Assembly (NCBI GenBank): GCA_947625355.1 | Contig: CANQOA010000002.1 | Span: 59,822 to 123,821, forward strand | Origin: an uncultured Oscillospiraceae bacterium | GTDB taxonomy: Bacteria; Bacillota; Clostridia; Oscillospirales; Oscillospiraceae | Direction: 5' to 3' | DNA: 64,000 bases | In this document: in pieces, positions 24,163-32,456 of the stretch | How positions within the stretch are numbered: position 1 is the first letter of the stretch | Layout: the number at the start of each line of letters is the position of its first letter | Position numbers and translations under genes: made by a program | The notes under the pieces: generated by a model | Databases searched by the model: none | Told to the model about the DNA's origin: nothing | The model's input: only the letters and a program-made list of their open reading frames with translations

Positions 24163-25921
24163 GGAAAAGAAAGAAGATATTATGGAAACTAACGAACGGC
24201 CGGAGCCGCCCCTGACCTGGCGGGACGGGGCCGCTCCCCTGCTGGCGCTGGCGCTGGCGTGGCTATTTTGGGCCTGCTTTGGGCTGGAAAACCTGCGGTT
24301 TCCCCATCTGGGGGTGCTGGTCCTGGTGGCCGCCCACTTCATCGCGGTGCTGCTCATTCTGGGCAAGCAGGCGCGCCTCAGCGCCGGCGGTATCTTCTGC
24401 ATGGCGGCGGCACTGGCCCTGGGCGTGAGCTGCGCGCTGTATGAGTCCGGCCCGTTTCTGGTGATGAACTGCTTCGTCATCCTTCTCGCCGCCGCGCTGG
24501 CCACCTTCTCCCTATCCGGCCACCTGGACCCTGGCCGGGCCAGCGCCGTCCCCGACGCCGTCCTCCACACGGTGCTGGCCCTGTGCACCCGGATCGACCG
24601 TCCCTTCCGGGCGGCGGGCCGGCTCCGCCGTCAAAAGGGCGGCACCTTGGGCCGGGGACTGCTGGCGGTGCTGGTGGCCGTGCCGGTGGTGGCGGTGGTG
24701 TTGTGGCTGCTCTCCAGCGCGGACGCGGTGTTCGGCAGATTCTTCGCCGCGTTCGACCGGCTCCGTCTGCCGGAGAACGCCGTCATGCGCACGGCGCGGG
24801 TGCTCATCCTGGCGCTGTTTCTCGCCTCCGCCCTCACGTACATCCGGGAGGAGCCGGCGGCCCAGCGCACGCCCCGGCCGGACCGCCCCCGCCACGCGGA
24901 GCCCTTCCTGCTGGTGACCATGCTATTGGATATAGTTTACATAATTTTCTGCTATATTCAGATCAAATATCTCTTTGGCGGCGCGGAAGAGGCGTCTATG
25001 GCCGGCGGCTGGGCGGAGTATGCCCGGTCCGGATTCTTCCAATTGGTTGCCATAACATTTATAAATCTCGGTCTGTTCCTCCTGGGCGCGGACGCCGGAC
25101 GTTTCGCCGACCGGAGCGGAAAGCTGCTGCGGGCGCTCTACGCGCTGCTGCTGGTCCTCACCGCCCTGATCCTCGTTTCCGCCTTCTGGCGGATGCGGCT
25201 GTACATCCTGGCCTTCGGCATGAGCGTGCTGCGGCTGCTGACCCTGTGGGCCATGGCGGTGGTCCTATGCGGCATCCTGGCGGCAGCGTGGAAGCTGGCA
25301 CAGCCCGGCTTTGGATTCTTCCGGACGGCGGGCGGCTTTGCCCTGGGGCTCTGGTGTCTGATGTGCCTGGCCGGCCCCTGCGGCATGATCGCGAACTACA
25401 ACGTGGACAAGTATCTGGCCGGGGAGCTCTCCGAGATGGACGCGGACTATCTGCGCGGCCTGGGCTGCGACGCCCGCGCGGCGATGGAAAAGCTGGCGGA
25501 CGCCGGCGCGCTGGAGTCGGACGGGCTGCCGCTCTGGCGGACGGACGGGCTGACCTGGGCGCAGATGAGTCTGAGCGCTTATCGCGCCGGACGGAGCGTG
25601 CGTCCCGCCGAGCCCATCGAATTTGAGACGGGCGAGCTGTCCGGCTATAAGACCATCCTGTGGGAGGGCCGGACCTACGCCCCCTACGGGGTGCTGGGCG
25701 CGGGCCGGACCACCCTGGGGGCAAAGCTGGGATCCCTTCGGGAGGACGAAGAGAGCATGGTCTATGCCGTGGGGACCGCCGACGCGGAATTCTGGCTGGC
25801 GGAGTACACGGACGAGGGCTGGATGGACGGCCCGCCCATGGTCTACCGCGCCCTGGACGCGCCGGACGACGCGCCCGTCCCCGGCGGCGTGGACAGCCTG
25901 GGATACGACATCTGGGAATGA
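24155..25921 (+). CDS. DUF4153/DUF4173-family multi-pass membrane protein
   Basis: 588 residues. About a dozen hydrophobic segments lie between residues 20 and 425; a soluble C-terminal domain of about 150 residues follows (LAGELSEMDADYLRGLGCDARAAMEKLADAG). The layout fits the large DUF4153/DUF4173 membrane proteins of Clostridia, whose function is unknown. It overlaps the XRE gene by eight bases; a second Met at 24182 is possible, but coupling favours the first. Ends with a strong terminator. Confidence 0.82.
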   Translation: MDEEKKEDIMETNERPEPPLTWRDGAAPLLALALAWLFWACFGLENLRFPHLGVLVLVAAHFIAVLLILGKQARLSAGGIFCMAAALALGVSCALYESGPFLVMNCFVILLAAALATFSLSGHLDPGRASAVPDAVLHTVLALCTRIDRPFRAAGRLRRQKGGTLGRGLLAVLVAVPVVAVVLWLLSSADAVFGRFFAAFDRLRLPENAVMRTARVLILALFLASALTYIREEPAAQRTPRPDRPRHAEPFLLVTMLLDIVYIIFCYIQIKYLFGGAEEASMAGGWAEYARSGFFQLVAITFINLGLFLLGADAGRFADRSGKLLRALYALLLVLTALILVSAFWRMRLYILAFGMSVLRLLTLWAMAVVLCGILAAAWKLAQPGFGFFRTAGGFALGLWCLMCLAGPCGMIANYNVDKYLAGELSEMDADYLRGLGCDARAAMEKLADAGALESDGLPLWRTDGLTWAQMSLSAYRAGRSVRPAEPIEFETGELSGYKTILWEGRTYAPYGVLGAGRTTLGAKLGSLREDEESMVYAVGTADAEFWLAEYTDEGWMDGPPMVYRALDAPDDAPVPGGVDSLGYDIWE

Positions 25922-25936
25922 CGCCCTTTCGCACCG

Positions 25937-25968
25937 CGCCTCCCGGCCTTGGCCGGGAGGCGTTTTTT
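25937..25968 (+). terminator. Terminator of the DUF2975/XRE/DUF4153-type operon
   Basis: CGCCTCCCGGCC (25937-25948), loop TT at minimum, GGCCGGGAGGCG (25951-25962), then TTTTTT. Confidence 0.93.
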
Positions 25969-25974
25969 CCCGTC

Positions 25975-26003
25975 TTGCAAAATGGGCGAAAGTGGCTCAT
26001 AAT
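25975..26003 (+). promoter_or_regulatory. Promoter of the Sel1-repeat gene
   Basis: TTGCAA (25975-25980), 17 bases, CATAAT (25998-26003), starting seven bases after the previous T run. Confidence 0.75.
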
Positions 26004-26033
26004 GGGCTCATACCACCACAAGGGAGCGGTCCC

Positions 26034-27317
26034 ATGAACGAGGAACAAAACGGCGGCCGTCTGCCGGAGGGGCAGCCGGAGACCGTCATGGTATACATCG
26101 ACCCCAAGGCGCTGCGCTCCATGGACCGGGCCGCCCGCCAAAAGGCCCGGGACCACCGGGCGCTGGCGGAGGCTGCCGAGGACGGAGACCTGGCCGCCCA
26201 GTATAAGCTGGCCTGCGCCTTTCACGACGCCGGTCTGGACGAGGACGCCTTTTACTGGTACGGCCGGGCGGCCGAGGGCGGCCACATCGCCGCCATGTTC
26301 GAGCTGGGGGTGTGCTGGCTCGCCGGCATAGGCACCCCGGCGGACCCGGCGCGGGCCGCGGAGCAGCTCGCCGCGGCGGCGGAGCTGGGCTATCCCCCCG
26401 CCCAATGCGAGCTGGGGCTGTGCTATGAGCTGGGCCGGGGCGTGGAAAAGGACAAAGCCCGCGCCGTGGAGCTCTACCGGGACGCCGCCGAGCAGAACTA
26501 TCCCCCCGCCCAGTGCAATCTGGGGTTTTTGTATTTTCACGGCGTGGGCGTGCCGGAGGACGCGCAGGAGGCCGCCCGGCTATTCGCCGCGGCGGCGGAG
26601 CGGGGCTATCCCCGGGCGCTGTATCTGCTGGGCGTGTGCTATGAAAACGGCTACGGCCTGCCGGCGGATATGGGCCGGGCCGTTGCTCTCTACCGGGCCG
26701 CGTGGGAGAAGGGCCACGCCGAGGCGGCGTCCGCCCTGGGCATCTGCTATGACCGGGGCGCGGGCGTCCCGGCGGACGCGGAAAAGGCCGCGGCGCTGTA
26801 TGCCGGGGCGGCGGAGAAGGGCGACGTTCGGGGCAAATATCTGCTGGGCCGCTGCTATGCGGCGGGCCACGGAGTTCCCCAGGACGCCGGCCGGGCGGCG
26901 GCGCTGTATGCCGAGGCGCGGAAGGGCGGCCACCTGGGCGCCATCTGCGCGCTGGGCCTGTGCTATGAGTACGGCTGGGGCGTGGAGATGGACAAGGCCA
27001 GGGCGGCGGCCCTCTACCGGGAGGGAGCCGGGCTGGGCCACGTCCCCTGCCAGTGCAACCTGGGATACATGTACTGCCACGGTCTCGGCGTGGCCGAGGA
27101 CCGGGGCGAGGCCGCCAAGTGGTTCGCCCTGGCCGCCGGGCAGGGCGATCCCCGCGCCCAGTTCCTGCTGGGCGAGTGCTACGAAAAGGGCTGGGGTGTG
27201 GAAAAGGACTGGACCGCGGCGCGAGAGCTGTACCGCAAAGCGGCCGCCCAGGGGTCTGCCGCGGCGCGCATGGCCCTGAAGCGGCTGGAAAAGCGCTGGC
27301 CCTTTCCCTTCCTCTGA
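26034..27317 (+). CDS. Sel1-like (TPR-type) repeat protein
   Basis: 427 residues from ATG at 26034 (GGGAG upstream). After a ~50-residue head, about ten Sel1 repeats of 36 residues follow, each with the pattern A-x-x-x-LG-x-CY-x-x-G (for example PAQCELGLCYELG, RALYLLGVCYENG, RAQFLLGECYEKG). There is no signal peptide or membrane segment, so it is a cytoplasmic helical scaffold for protein-protein contacts. No enzymatic domain is present and the partner is not visible. Confidence 0.93.
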   Translation: MNEEQNGGRLPEGQPETVMVYIDPKALRSMDRAARQKARDHRALAEAAEDGDLAAQYKLACAFHDAGLDEDAFYWYGRAAEGGHIAAMFELGVCWLAGIGTPADPARAAEQLAAAAELGYPPAQCELGLCYELGRGVEKDKARAVELYRDAAEQNYPPAQCNLGFLYFHGVGVPEDAQEAARLFAAAAERGYPRALYLLGVCYENGYGLPADMGRAVALYRAAWEKGHAEAASALGICYDRGAGVPADAEKAAALYAGAAEKGDVRGKYLLGRCYAAGHGVPQDAGRAAALYAEARKGGHLGAICALGLCYEYGWGVEMDKARAAALYREGAGLGHVPCQCNLGYMYCHGLGVAEDRGEAAKWFALAAGQGDPRAQFLLGECYEKGWGVEKDWTAARELYRKAAAQGSAAARMALKRLEKRWPFPFL

Positions 27318-27369
27318 GCTTCCTCCCATACGGGGCTGCTTGGCCCCAATATAGCAGATCAGACAGAAG

Positions 27370-27395
27370 CCCGGGACGGCCAAGGCCGTCCCGGG
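27370..27395. terminator. Hairpin between convergent Sel1 and dipeptidase genes
   Basis: Perfect 12-bp stem CCCGGGACGGCC (27370-27381) and GGCCGTCCCGGG (27384-27395). No clean T run on either side, so it may act as a weak shared terminator. Confidence 0.6.
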
Positions 27396-27417
27396 CGCAT
27401 TCTATTTTCCTGGGAGC

Positions 27418-28857
27418 TTATTGCTTTTCCCCGCACAGGTCCGCCACCGCCTGGGCGAAGATCTGCGCGGCGGTGATCAGGTCCTCCGCCTTGATGCGCT
27501 CATTGGCCCCGTGCATGCGCACGTCCTCGCCGGGCATCACCACGCCGAAGGCCACGCCGCCGGGCACATCGTGCACATAGGTACCGCCGCCCATGGAATA
27601 GCAGCCGCCCTCCCGGCCGGAATAGGTCTCATAGCACCGGTTCAGGGTCTGGATGAACTCGCCCTCCGCCGGGGTATAGTGGGGCGGGATCATCTCCCCC
27701 TCCGTCGCGAAGCCCTGGCCCCGCAGCTTGGCGTCCGCCACGGCCTTGCAGTTGCCCTCGTTGGCGCACACCGGCACCCGGCAGTCGCACAGGCCCTTGA
27801 GCCCCGCGGAGGTCACGTCGATCTGGGTAAAGGAGCAGGTGAGCCTGCCCGTCACCTCGTCCTCCTGGGCGATGCCCAGCGCCTTGCCATAGAAGTCCCC
27901 GTGGGGCAGCGCCTTGGCCAGCGCCCGGATGGCCCGCGTGGATCCGCAGTCCGCCAGCGGCAGGCCGCTGAGCACCTGGAGCAGGGCCGTATTCGCGTTC
28001 CCGCCGGTCTCCGGCATGGCCGCGTGGCAGCCCTTGCCCACCGCGGTGATCTTCACGCCGCCGGGCGCGTCCTCCACCTTCACGCTCACAGGGGGCTGGG
28101 CCTTCACAAGGAAGCCGCCGGACGTCTGCCATACCGGTCCCACCAGATTGGCGGCCTTCTCCCGGTCCATCCCGACGATGATGGCATACGCCTCGCCGGG
28201 CACCACGTTCACCCGGAAGCCGCCGTGCAGCTCCGTCACCCGGGGCGAGGCGAATTCCTGCTCCCACTGCTTGGAGAAGCGCAGGCGGTAAAATCCCTTC
28301 TCGCCGTTGCACACAGGGAAGTCCGTGTCCGGCGTGAAGGTCATGGGCGCGGGCTTCACCCGCTCATAGTACCAGGCCACGTCGCTGGAGCCGTTCTCCT
28401 CGTCGGTGCCCAGGATCAGCCGGCAGCGGCCCTTCAGGTGCAGGCCCAGCTCCTTCACGCACCGCATGGCGTACAGCGCCGCCACGGCGCCGCCCTTGTC
28501 GTCGGCCACGCCCCGGCCATAGAGGTACCCGTCCTCCTTCAGCTCCGGCTCGAAGGGGTCCGTGTCCCAGCCGTCGCCGGGGCCCACCACGTCCAGATGG
28601 GCCAGCATATCCAGGCAGGGCTCCTCCGGGCCCATGTCCGCGGTCATCACCCGGTCCCCATGGTTCTCCACCGCCAGGCCATACCCGGCGCACATCTCCA
28701 TGGCCGCCTCCAGGGCCGCCTTGGGCCCCGGGCCGTAGGGAGCGCCTTCCTGGGCCGGGCCCGAGACGCTGTCCACCCGGCACAGGGTCTTCAGGTCCTC
28801 CAGCAGCTGCTGGCGGTGCTCCTCCATCCATGAACTGATCCGGCTGTCCTTTTCCAT
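27418..28857 (-). CDS. Sapep/PepV-family dipeptidase (M20 metallopeptidase)
   Basis: 479 residues. M20 metal ligands are clear: His in MLAHLDVVGPGDGW, bridging Asp in GRGVADDKGG, the catalytic Glu pair in GTDEENGSSD, Asp in TPDTDFPV and the late His in YVHDVPGG. Length and the long lid domain (residues ~190-370) match PepV. It cleaves dipeptides in the cytoplasm with Zn2+ or Mn2+ and helps supply amino acids after peptide uptake. A single gene on the minus strand; a peptide-type binding lipoprotein is encoded elsewhere in the window. Confidence 0.93.
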   Translation of the reverse strand: MEKDSRISSWMEEHRQQLLEDLKTLCRVDSVSGPAQEGAPYGPGPKAALEAAMEMCAGYGLAVENHGDRVMTADMGPEEPCLDMLAHLDVVGPGDGWDTDPFEPELKEDGYLYGRGVADDKGGAVAALYAMRCVKELGLHLKGRCRLILGTDEENGSSDVAWYYERVKPAPMTFTPDTDFPVCNGEKGFYRLRFSKQWEQEFASPRVTELHGGFRVNVVPGEAYAIIVGMDREKAANLVGPVWQTSGGFLVKAQPPVSVKVEDAPGGVKITAVGKGCHAAMPETGGNANTALLQVLSGLPLADCGSTRAIRALAKALPHGDFYGKALGIAQEDEVTGRLTCSFTQIDVTSAGLKGLCDCRVPVCANEGNCKAVADAKLRGQGFATEGEMIPPHYTPAEGEFIQTLNRCYETYSGREGGCYSMGGGTYVHDVPGGVAFGVVMPGEDVRMHGANERIKAEDLITAAQIFAQAVADLCGEKQ

Positions 28858-28914
28858 ATGTCGTGCTCCTTTCCGCCCGGGGCGGTTTTCTCTCGCCCCC
28901 TATTCTAACAGCAA

Positions 28915-28943
28915 TTGCAAACAAAATCCACCTGTGGTATGAT
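28915..28943 (+). promoter_or_regulatory. Promoter of the ferredoxin-nitroreductase gene
   Basis: TTGCAA (28915-28920), 17 bases, TATGAT (28938-28943). Confidence 0.75.
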
Positions 28944-28975
28944 GTTTTCACAAAAAAACTTCCGGAGACGGTATT

Positions 28976-29737
28976 ATGGTTAACATAACTTTTGACTACG
29001 GTCGATGTGTGAAATGCGGCCGATGCGTGGGCATCTGCCCCAGCGGCCATCTGCGGATGACGGACGGCGGTCCCCTGGCGGAGCCGGGGCGCTGCATGCT
29101 GTGTCTGCACTGCGCGGCGGCATGTCCCCAGGACGCGGTGCGCATAGACGGGGCGCGGGCCACCGTGCCGGAGCCCATGGACACCCTGGAGGCCGCCGTC
29201 ATGAGCCGCCGGTCCGTCCGTCGCTATCAGGACCGGGCACCGGACCGGCTCACGCTCCAGTGGGCGCTGGACCGGGCCGCCTATGCCCCCAGCGGCGGCA
29301 ACCGCCGTCCCACGCGGTGGTCGGTGGCCCTGGGCCGGCCACAGATGGCCGCTATCAAAGACGCGGCCCTCCAATACTGCCGGGAGAGCGGATACGCCCC
29401 GGACCTGCTGGCCGCCGTCGACCGGGGCCGGGACCCGCTCACCTGCGGCGCGCCGGCCATGATCCTGGGCTGGGAGCCGGAAGGGGCCCTGAATCCGGGC
29501 ACCGACACCGTCATCGCCCTGACCACGGCGGAGCTTCTGCTGACAGAGCGGGGACTGGGCACCTGCTGGGCCGGATACATGCGCCGGATCGTGGAGCGGT
29601 GCGCCGCCCTGCGCCAGATGCTGGGCATCCCGGAGGAGGGCGTCCCCGTCGGGTGCCTTTTGGTGGGCATCCCCAGCGCGGACTTCCCCAACATCCCCGT
29701 CCGGCCGGCGGCACAGGTCTTTTGGCTGGAGGAATAA
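28976..29737 (+). CDS. Nitroreductase-family protein with N-terminal 2[4Fe-4S] ferredoxin domain
   Basis: 253 residues. Residues 1-60 hold two cluster motifs (CVKCGRCVGICP and CMLCLHCAAACP). The rest is an FMN-binding nitroreductase fold beginning with MSRRSVRRYQDRAPD. Electrons enter through the Fe-S clusters and pass to FMN, then reduce nitro compounds, quinones or other flavin substrates. Common in anaerobes. A weak ribosome site, GGAG at about -12, fits the short spacing. Single gene with its own promoter and shared terminator. Confidence 0.93.
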   Translation: MVNITFDYGRCVKCGRCVGICPSGHLRMTDGGPLAEPGRCMLCLHCAAACPQDAVRIDGARATVPEPMDTLEAAVMSRRSVRRYQDRAPDRLTLQWALDRAAYAPSGGNRRPTRWSVALGRPQMAAIKDAALQYCRESGYAPDLLAAVDRGRDPLTCGAPAMILGWEPEGALNPGTDTVIALTTAELLLTERGLGTCWAGYMRRIVERCAALRQMLGIPEEGVPVGCLLVGIPSADFPNIPVRPAAQVFWLEE

Positions 29738-29745
29738 TAAGGAGA

Positions 29746-29781
29746 AATGACCCGCGGGCCGAGGCCCTGCGGGTCATTTTT
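29746..29781. terminator. Bidirectional terminator between nitroreductase and SLH/transglutaminase genes
   Basis: AAATGACCCGC pairs with GCGGGTCATTT; T run TTTTT on the plus strand and AAA-rich start (TTTCTCC) on the minus strand. Confidence 0.8.
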
Positions 29782-29786
29782 GCTGC

Positions 29787-32099
29787 TTATTCGGTCGCCT
29801 CTCCCGGTCCCGGCTCCACCGGGGCAGGTTCCACCGGGGCAGGGTCCGGATCGGGCTCCACCGGCACATTGGTCTGGGGATCGGTCTCCACAGGCGGCGC
29901 CTGCGTCTCTACCGGCGGGGCCTCGGTGGGCTGTCCTCCCGGCGGCGTCTCCGTCCCGGGATCCGGCGTGGTATCCACCGGCGGCTCCGGCGTAGACCAG
30001 GGGTCCGGCGTAGTCCAGGGGTCCGGTGTGGTCCAGGGGTCCGGTGTGGTCCAGGGGTCCGGCGTAGTCCAGGGATCCGGCGTGGTCCAGGGATCCGGCG
30101 TGGTCCAGGGATCCGGCGTGGTCCAGGGATCCGGCGTGATCTCCACCGGCGGTACCGGCGTCACATCCACCGGCGGCACCTCCATGGGGATGATGGTGGA
30201 ATAGGTCGTCCCTTCATAGACGGCCGTCACCAGATAGCCGGTCAGATAGCCCGCGTCGTCGATCATCTCGGACCAGGTGGTCTCCATCGGGATCATCTCG
30301 CCGTCCACATCGATGTAAGCGGCCGCGCCGAACTCGGAGGGCCAGATGATGACCGGGTCGCTGCCGAGCGCGCCCTCGTCGTCCTGCGGCGGGGCGAAAT
30401 ATGTATCGCCCGGGAAGATATAGGTGATGCCGGCCCTTCCCCGCGGCAGCTTGAACATATCCATCCCGTACCGGCGGGCCGTCCGGCCATGGGCGCCCGT
30501 ACGGAAGGCCCAATCCAGCTCCACGTCGTAGATATACTCCACGCCGTCCTCATCGATCATGACCCAGGCATGCAGGGCGTTGTTGGAGAACACGCCCCCG
30601 CAGATGGGGTACGCCTGGTAGCCCAGCCGCCGGGCCGCGAACAGGAACGCCGCCGCCCAATAGAAGCAGGTGCCCCGCTTCGTCTCATACATGGTCCGCC
30701 CGCAATAGACGGCCCAGGAGTTGGAGCCGCGGGTCCAGCCGCTGTTTCGGGTCATATAGTCGAATTCGCCGTTCTTGGTGATCTTGTCAAAGGCCATCCG
30801 GAGCTTGCTCTCGTTGAGCAGGCTCTTGCTGTCGCCCTGGATGATGTCGGCCATGAAATTGTCCACCAGGGTGTCCAGCTTCTCATCCCCGGTCGTATAG
30901 CGGCCGTTCTCCCCAAAGTAGAGGTAGCCCAGGTCATATCTGGTCACAAAGGGGCCGTCGGCCTTCTCTACATAGAACATGGACCCGTCCAGCTCCTGGA
31001 GACCGGGCTCATTGCGCTGGATGAAATAGCCGTCCTCCGGCACGAAGTACAGCCCGTCGGTCGGCAGACCGTCCTGGATGGTGTGGAAGCCCTTCTGGAA
31101 ATAGTCCAGGCGCAGCGAGTCGTTCACATGGCACATATCGTCGCCGATCAGGACAAAGCCGGGCCTGAGGCCCTCTACCTCGCCCATGATAAAGGCCAGC
31201 AGCTCCGAGCTGTTGGACACGTCCACGATGTCATAGTAAGCCCAGTGGTCCTTGGGCACGTCCACATAGGGGGACTGCTCATAGGCCAGGTCGATGGCGT
31301 TCTTGTTGGGCGACCGCCCGCAGACCCGGTTGACCAGCACCACCGTCTCCGCGCGGGTGATGGGCATGTCGGGATAGAAATCCCCGTCCTCATAGCCGGT
31401 GACCCAGCCGTGGGTGGTGGCCGCCGCGACGGCGCCAAGAGCCCAGTGCTCCGCCGTCACATCCTGGAAGGCGACGGCCTGGAGCTCCTCCAGCCCCATC
31501 ACCCGGCACAGCACCGTCAGCAGCTCGCTGCGGGTGATGGCCTCGTCCGGGCGGAAGGTGCCGTCCAGATAGCCGTTCATCAGCCCCATCGCCGAGGCAT
31601 AGCGGATGCTGTCGGCATAGGCGCTGTCCGCGGGGACATCGGGGAATTCCCGGCCAGATCTCTCGGATATGCTCTCCAACGCCGTCTGGTCCAGCAGCGC
31701 GCAGACCATCCTGGCCGCCTCGCCGCGGGTGAGGTAGTCCTCCGGCCGGAACTGTTGGTCGCTCCCGGTCAGGTAGCGCACATGGCCGGTCTGCAGGGTC
31801 AGGGACTCCCGCACATAGTAGACCGCGTCCTCCGTCACCGCCACGGTGGCGGGGTCGACCACGTGGCCGCTCTCATCCCGCCAGACAAGGCCTTGGGGCA
31901 CGTTGTCGGGCGTCTCGCCCTCGGCCACCGGCGCCTGGGCCAGGATGATATCCCCCTGGCAGAAGGTGACCGTATGATAGACCTGCTCCTGCTCCACTTC
32001 CCCAAGCTGACGCTGAGCAGCCTCCCGCCCGATGCAGGAGGCCAGGGCCGCCAGGAGCACGAATGTAATGAACAACAGTATCGCGCGCAGTCGCTTCAT
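29787..32099 (-). CDS. Surface lipoprotein with SLH repeats and transglutaminase-like domain
   Basis: 770 residues from ATG at 32099 (AAAGGA seven bases upstream; an ATG at 32105 is too near). The signal ends in ALASC, a lipobox. Three SLH-type repeats lie at about 110-310 (YLTRGEAARMVCALL, DGTFRPDEAITRSELLTVLC, DGDFYPDMPITRAETVVLVN). Residues ~420-570 hold a transglutaminase-like domain with Cys in KRGTCFYWA, His in ALHAWVMID and Asp in YDVELDWAF. A Pro/Thr tail of eight TPDPWT units follows. It probably lies on the cell surface; the SLH repeats may bind wall polymers and the catalytic triad may act on peptides (inference). Confidence 0.9.
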   Translation of the reverse strand: MKRLRAILLFITFVLLAALASCIGREAAQRQLGEVEQEQVYHTVTFCQGDIILAQAPVAEGETPDNVPQGLVWRDESGHVVDPATVAVTEDAVYYVRESLTLQTGHVRYLTGSDQQFRPEDYLTRGEAARMVCALLDQTALESISERSGREFPDVPADSAYADSIRYASAMGLMNGYLDGTFRPDEAITRSELLTVLCRVMGLEELQAVAFQDVTAEHWALGAVAAATTHGWVTGYEDGDFYPDMPITRAETVVLVNRVCGRSPNKNAIDLAYEQSPYVDVPKDHWAYYDIVDVSNSSELLAFIMGEVEGLRPGFVLIGDDMCHVNDSLRLDYFQKGFHTIQDGLPTDGLYFVPEDGYFIQRNEPGLQELDGSMFYVEKADGPFVTRYDLGYLYFGENGRYTTGDEKLDTLVDNFMADIIQGDSKSLLNESKLRMAFDKITKNGEFDYMTRNSGWTRGSNSWAVYCGRTMYETKRGTCFYWAAAFLFAARRLGYQAYPICGGVFSNNALHAWVMIDEDGVEYIYDVELDWAFRTGAHGRTARRYGMDMFKLPRGRAGITYIFPGDTYFAPPQDDEGALGSDPVIIWPSEFGAAAYIDVDGEMIPMETTWSEMIDDAGYLTGYLVTAVYEGTTYSTIIPMEVPPVDVTPVPPVEITPDPWTTPDPWTTPDPWTTPDPWTTPDPWTTPDPWTTPDPWTTPDPWSTPEPPVDTTPDPGTETPPGGQPTEAPPVETQAPPVETDPQTNVPVEPDPDPAPVEPAPVEPGPGEATE
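29991..30134 (-). repeat. Eight in-frame 18-bp repeats coding TPDPWT
   Basis: Eight tandem units of the form CGTGGTCCAGGGATCCGG (plus strand) with a few base changes. They code a Pro/Asp/Trp/Thr spacer in the surface lipoprotein. Near-identical units suggest recent expansion by slippage. Confidence 0.92.
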
Positions 32100-32180
32100 A
32101 TCCATTTCCTTTGTCTATATCGTGCGGGCCTTCCGGCCCGGAGCTTTCAGAACGCTAAGTATGGCTTGCCACGTCGTAGT

Positions 32181-32210
32181 ATTATACCATATGTGTTCCC
32201 GTTATGCCAG
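32181..32210 (-). promoter_or_regulatory. Promoter of the SLH/transglutaminase gene
   Basis: Minus strand CTGGCA (32210-32205), 18 bases, perfect TATAAT (32186-32181) with an extended TGG before it. The 357-bp gap 32100-32456 holds the two divergent promoters and the cobW-type leader. Confidence 0.65.
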
Positions 32211-32259
32211 AGTATATTTGACGATTTGGCCCGCAGCGGGCAAAGCCGGACGTTTTTTC

Positions 32260-32289
32260 CTTTTCTTTATAGGAAAACAGTGGTATAAT
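32260..32289 (+). promoter_or_regulatory. Extended -10 promoter of the CobW-type gene pair
   Basis: TGG-TATAAT ends at 32289 (hexamer 32284-32289); the -35 (CTTTTC, 32260-32265) is weak, as usual for extended -10 promoters. TGGTATAATA here and TATTATACCA at the divergent promoter form an inverted pair. The leader of about 160 nt has a hairpin near 32370-32406 (GGCGGC...GCCGCC). I see no metal-binding operator that I can name. Confidence 0.55.
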
Positions 32290-32456
32290 AACAATGAAAT
32301 CGCTATCATACTTCAAAATACCGGCCGTGCTTCGGTCGGCGCGGGCGGCATGCCGTTTTCCTGGAACGCGCGGCGGCATGGGGGTATTATATCCCAGGAC
32401 GCCGCCCCATATGTTAACAGTTTATTATATTATTTTACACCAGAAAGGCGATACAC

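Noticed and set aside
29991..30134. CRISPR-like tandem repeat
   Set aside because: Units are contiguous, 18 bases long, without spacers, and in frame within the surface lipoprotein.
32290..32456. Known metal riboswitch (NiCo or similar) before the CobW-type genes
   Set aside because: I could not match conserved loops of any known class; only a generic hairpin is visible.
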